NCBI RefSeq assembly: GCF_002844275.1
Contig: NZ_NXGX01000012.1
Coordinates: 17,545-81,544, forward strand
Source: Thalassospira lohafexi
Lineage (GTDB): Bacteria; Pseudomonadota; Alphaproteobacteria; Rhodospirillales; Thalassospiraceae
Length of the DNA stretch: 64,000 nucleotides
Reading direction: 5' to 3'
How positions within the stretch are numbered: position 1 is the stretch's first letter; each line of letters opens with the position of its first letter. The notes under the pieces were generated by a model. It searched no databases. It saw only the letters and a program-made list of their open reading frames with translations, and was not told where the DNA came from. A program made the translations under genes and the position numbers. This document shows positions 60,801 through 64,000 of the stretch, in pieces.

Positions 60801-62654
60801 GAAATCATGGATACGCACATTGATATCAACCTCGCGCGGTTCCACCGTGAACGGGTTCTCGGTGATGACCTTAAGCCCCATGTTTTCAAGCATCGGTAAC
60901 ACATCGGACAGCGGCACGGGCATGCCCGGATTATAGATTTTAAACCGAAGTTCGTTCTCGGCCGCCTCAATCGGGCGATACAGGTTCACCCGGATATCAA
61001 AGGCCTTCATCACGTCTTCGATGCGCTCAACATCAAGTGCGGCACTTTCAACCGTGAAACGATCGCGATAGTCGCTTGAGAAGCTTTCGCCGTATTTGCG
61101 ATACAGTGCCAAGCCACGTTCTTCGCCCATTTCACGCACAAGAACCTGACGCAGCGTATCGGCCCAGTCGCGCGCAGTTTCAACAAGCTGACGTTCGATG
61201 TCGGTCACATCGTATTCCGGCAATTCACCCGGCGTGGTTTTCACCAGCAGGTGCAACCGCGCAAGCGGGCTGTCGCCAATCAGGGTGTAGTGGGCTGAAA
61301 CCTTGCCCTCAAAGGCGTCTTCGATGACCTTCTGGAACTTGATCCGCAATTTGGTCGAGAAACGATCACGCGGGCAGAACAACTGACAGGAGACGAACCG
61401 TTCAAACGCATCACGCCGGACAAAAAGCGCAATCCGTTGGCGTTCCTGCAAGTGCAATATCCCCATGCAGGTATGATAGAGATCATCAAGTTCGACCTGG
61501 AACAGCTCATCACGCGGGAAGGTTTCAAGAATATTGACCAGTGCCTTGGCGTCATGACCGGCGGGCGGGAAGCCGGCGCGGGCAATCGTTTCATCCAATT
61601 TTTTGCGCAAAAGCGGGATCAAACGCGGGCTGAGGTTATAGGCAACTGAGGTAAACAGACCGACGAACAGATGCTGGCCAATCACCTTGCCTTTGGCGTC
61701 GAACTGTTTGACGACAATGGTATCAAGATGAACAGCACGATGAACTGTCGATTGTTTATTGGCTTTGGTCACCATCAAAAGACTGGGTTTGGTGACAAAA
61801 TCCTTTACCTCGTCCGACAGGTTGCCGATCTGGCGAAGTTCGTCAAAAACATGCGTGCCTTCGCGCGCCAGAATGCCCAACTGGTTCTGGACACTTACGT
61901 TACCAGCGGCCTTTTTGGCACCACCACCAAATTTATATTCGCGGTAGCCCAGGAAGGTGAAATGGTCGTTATGCAGCCAGCCCAGGAAATCCTCGGCTTC
62001 CTTACGATCATCGGTCGGAATGGTTTTCGGGGCTGTTTTAATTTCATCCAGAACGTCGGTGACTTTGCTGAGCATCTGTTTCCAGTCACGCACAGCAAGA
62101 CCGACATCGGTCAAAACATCATCAAGACGGGCGCGTACTTTATTAAGCACGGTTTCGTCGGTCTGTTCGTCGATTTCAAGATGCATGACCGATTCACGCG
62201 GCGCATCGGAGTCTTCGACCGAGGCAACAACGTCAAGTTCGCCCTTGCCGTCGCGCTTGATCCGCATGATCGGGTGAATGACCAGATGAACGGTCAGATC
62301 AAGGTCATGCAGGGCGGATGTAACCGAGTCGACCAGAAACGGCATGTCCGTATTGATCATCTCGATCACGGTGTGATCTGATTTCCAGCCGTGCTCTTCA
62401 AGATCAGGGTTATAGACCCGGATCTTGGCCGCATCAGCCGAAGGACGCTTTTGTGCGAATTTGTAAAGCGTCAACGCCGCGCCATAAAGCGAGTCGACAG
62501 ATCGACCCGCCACGTCGTCGGGCGGAACATCCTTGTAAAAAAGGCGAACGAACGCTTCTGCATCCTTCGCCATTTTGCCTTTTAAACGCTGTTGGATTTG
62601 TTCGACAACTTTGTCGATGACTTCCCGTTTCGGGTCGTCTTTACGGGCTTTCAT
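57819..62654 (-). CDS. gdhB: NAD-specific glutamate dehydrogenase, large (180-kDa) type
   Basis: About 1611 residues from the ATG at 62654, which has AAGGGA about ten bases upstream. A further in-frame Met lies at 62723 but fits less well. The ~700-residue N-terminal regulatory region with ACT-like parts is followed by the catalytic core, where [16 protein letters not shown] holds the substrate Lys. [28 protein letters not shown] is the family's hallmark (named as one motif). It converts glutamate to 2-oxoglutarate and ammonia, feeding amino-acid carbon into the TCA cycle. The length and core match the proteobacterial and streptomycete enzymes. Confidence 0.95.
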   Translation of the reverse strand: [1611 protein letters not shown]

Positions 62655-62723
62655 GTCCAATTTCCCTTTTTCCCGGTCCTGTTTGCCAGAACCGAAACAC
62701 TGACCTTTTGCGGTCAGCATCAC

Positions 62724-63189
62724 ACACCACGGATGTCACATTTAATTGGGAAGGAAATCTGGGGTTTTCCAAGGTTGGAGCATATGGAATTCCGAAGATT
62801 TCCTCCAAGGCTACACATAGCGGATGATCTGCCTAAAAACTATGCTTCTGCACAAAAAAAATTCATTTAACCAACAAGCTAGCCTTTGCATGCCTGATTA
62901 ACCATTAAGCAGGCTTGTCACAGAGTTTTGCACTTTCCGCACCGCAAACCGCCCTGAACACAGACCATGTTGAGAACCACGCTCGCAGACGCACAATAAA
63001 AATCACGTCCCCCATCATGGTTTGGGGCAAAAGGACCTGATTGCTGATATTGCCCGTAAAATGCCCATGGTCCGAAGCGACATCCGGTTCCTGACCTCCG
63101 ATGTGGTTCATCTTGGGGGCAGTTACAACATCATGGCTTGGTATTGCTTCATGACACTTCTGCGCGATGACGCATGATCGCGCCTCAAA
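62724..63189. other. Mostly gene-free region with a palindrome and a possible gene fragment
   Basis: At 62892-62914 is a near-perfect 23-bp palindrome with arms GCCTG and CAGGC and centre TTAACCATTAA, similar to a CtrA-type site. On the plus strand, 63022-63177 holds a 51-codon TTG-initiated frame with protein-like content (for example KMPMVRSDIRFLTSD and SYNIMAWYCFMTLL). It has no ribosome site and no family I can name, so it may be a remnant. Confidence 0.4.
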
Positions 63190-63831
63190 TTACCGACGCT
63201 TGATCGCGTCTTGGGCCCGTGGCGCGACACGTTTGATCTGGCGCTGTAACGCAAGTTTGGTTTCGGCGTCAGGATCAGGGGCCGTTGTGGCAAACAGATC
63301 GGGCACGTCACCGCCATTCAGCGCGACCATGCGCTGTTCGGTTTCGGACTGATGTTCAACACCCCCTTCGACCAAATGGCAAAGATCAAACCCGGCGGCC
63401 TTTAGTGGCGAGGCAATCAACAACGTCCGATGACAATCAAGCGGATCCTTTTCCGCACACATCAGACAGATGCGATATTTATTGGCACCGCTGATCAAAC
63501 GGGCAATGCCATCCTGAAATTCCGGGAGCTGTGCCATCAGATCATAGTCCAGCTGCCCGTCAGGATAGAGCTCAGGCGCCTGTGGCTTGCCACCCATCAC
63601 ATCCCCCATAAAAACATAGGCAATGCCCTGTGCCCGCAAAAAGGGGCCAAAACTGTCGGCATCAAACGCCGTCCAGTAGCTGGATCGTTTAAACGTCCGA
63701 ATATCAGCCACGGCGGTAATGCCGTGCGCCTTAAACAGCGCCAGCAAACTGTCGCGGTCATGACCGGCATAGCCAACCGTGAAGACGGTTTTCTGATTAG
63801 GATTGTGCGGATTGGATAGCGTATCTTGCAT
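63190..63831 (-). CDS. DUF488 family protein
   Basis: About 213 residues from the ATG at 63831. Family features are VFTVGYAGHDRDSLLALF at the start, VADIRTFKRSSYWTAFDADSF, and the Cys/His motif CAEKDPLDCHR in the middle. DUF488 proteins are widespread and thought to be enzymes or nucleic-acid-binding proteins, but the reaction is not known. Here the gene is alone between the large dehydrogenase and a tRNA-Gly. Confidence 0.9.
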   Translation of the reverse strand: MQDTLSNPHNPNQKTVFTVGYAGHDRDSLLALFKAHGITAVADIRTFKRSSYWTAFDADSFGPFLRAQGIAYVFMGDVMGGKPQAPELYPDGQLDYDLMAQLPEFQDGIARLISGANKYRICLMCAEKDPLDCHRTLLIASPLKAAGFDLCHLVEGGVEHQSETEQRMVALNGGDVPDLFATTAPDPDAETKLALQRQIKRVAPRAQDAIKRR

Positions 63832-63879
63832 AAAGCGCAGCACACGACAAAACGGCCCATAGCGCAAGACGGAAAAGCA

Positions 63880-63905
63880 AAAGGCCGCCCCGAAGGGCGG
63901 CCTTT
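63880..63905. terminator. Hairpin between tRNA-Gly and the DUF488 gene
   Basis: AAAGGCCGCCC-CGAA-GGGCGGCCTTT is an 11-bp perfect stem with a tetraloop. It lies downstream of tRNA-Gly on the minus strand and should terminate it, although the T-run is short. Confidence 0.8.
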
Positions 63906-63918
63906 GAAACTTTCATCA

Positions 63919-63993
63919 TGGAGCGGGCGAAGAGATTCGAACTCTCGACCCTAACCTTGGCAAGGTTATGCTCTACCCCTGAGCTACGCCCGC
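63919..63993 (-). tRNA. tRNA-Gly (anticodon GCC)
   Basis: A 75-base tRNA on the minus strand with encoded CCA. The acceptor GCGGGCG pairs with CGCCCGC, the D-arm is AGCTCAGGGGTAGAGC, the anticodon loop contains TTGCCAA, and the T-arm contains GTTCGAATC. The gene lies fully inside the window. Confidence 0.97.
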
Positions 63994-64000
63994 ATCATCA

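Noticed and set aside
62905..63111. A 68-codon minus-strand frame upstream of the glutamate dehydrogenase gene
   Set aside because: No ribosome site and no family features; it overlaps the CtrA-like palindrome.
1..64000. CRISPR array search by eye
   Set aside because: No regularly spaced direct repeats and no cas-like gene were seen.

Overview
The window reads as chromosomal DNA of a marine-type alphaproteobacterium of the Rhodospirillales, most like Thalassospira. This is an inference from gene content and codon style: a 180-kDa-class NAD-glutamate dehydrogenase, a complete YejABEF transporter, DUF1127 small proteins, a GcvA-like LysR regulator and moderately GC-rich codons. No rRNA is present to confirm it. 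The window starts inside a DMT-family transporter gene and ends with a tRNA-Gly.

Left arm (1-18028): ordinary chromosome. It holds an SDR dehydrogenase with an operator-like palindrome, pterin dehydratase, a uracil-DNA glycosylase family protein, a GST, an M17 aminopeptidase, a MarR regulator, a LysE exporter, a FliL-like orphan, the yejABEF operon, a GcvA-like regulator divergent from a DUF1127 gene plus an unlisted 32-codon ORF, a methyltransferase, a quinone oxidoreductase-like protein and a small membrane protein. Between the aminopeptidase and MarR genes lies a 267-bp nested palindromic element with a perfect 19-bp closing stem.

Genomic island (18100-30659): a 12.5-kb element integrated in the 3' end of tRNA-Ser(GGA). 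It is bounded by a perfect 20-bp direct repeat (attL and attR). It carries a tyrosine integrase, an XRE regulator, a serine recombinase, a zinc-finger-like unknown and a ParB-like protein. Then come a frameshifted remnant of a type I restriction subunit (HsdR C-terminus) and the main cargo. The cargo is a 988-residue protein with two GHKL ATPase domains, a 560-residue protein with a divergent response-regulator receiver domain, and a convergent C5-cytosine DNA methyltransferase. This looks like a two-component-like, methylation-linked defence module. I cannot match it to a named system, and it is the best candidate for something undescribed.

Right of the island (30660-38935): a GIY-YIG gene that lay directly behind tRNA-Ser before the island entered, a MarR/EamA/NAD(P)-binding cluster with twin palindromic operators, thpR with a ProC-like reductase, pirin, a Tas-type aldo-keto reductase, a FIST sensor and a J-domain protein. 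An 850-bp gene-free AT-rich stretch follows (38940-39790), with DnaA-box-like sites and a repeated TWTGCAGT motif.

Right arm (39800-64000): an arylesterase divergent from ybbA-ybbP, an acyl-CoA synthetase, a secreted mono-haem protein, a YccA-type Bax-inhibitor protein, an unknown 550-residue protein and HtpX, a small unknown protein, an RND efflux operon with its TetR regulator and two matching operators, NAD-glutamate dehydrogenase, a DUF488 protein and tRNA-Gly.
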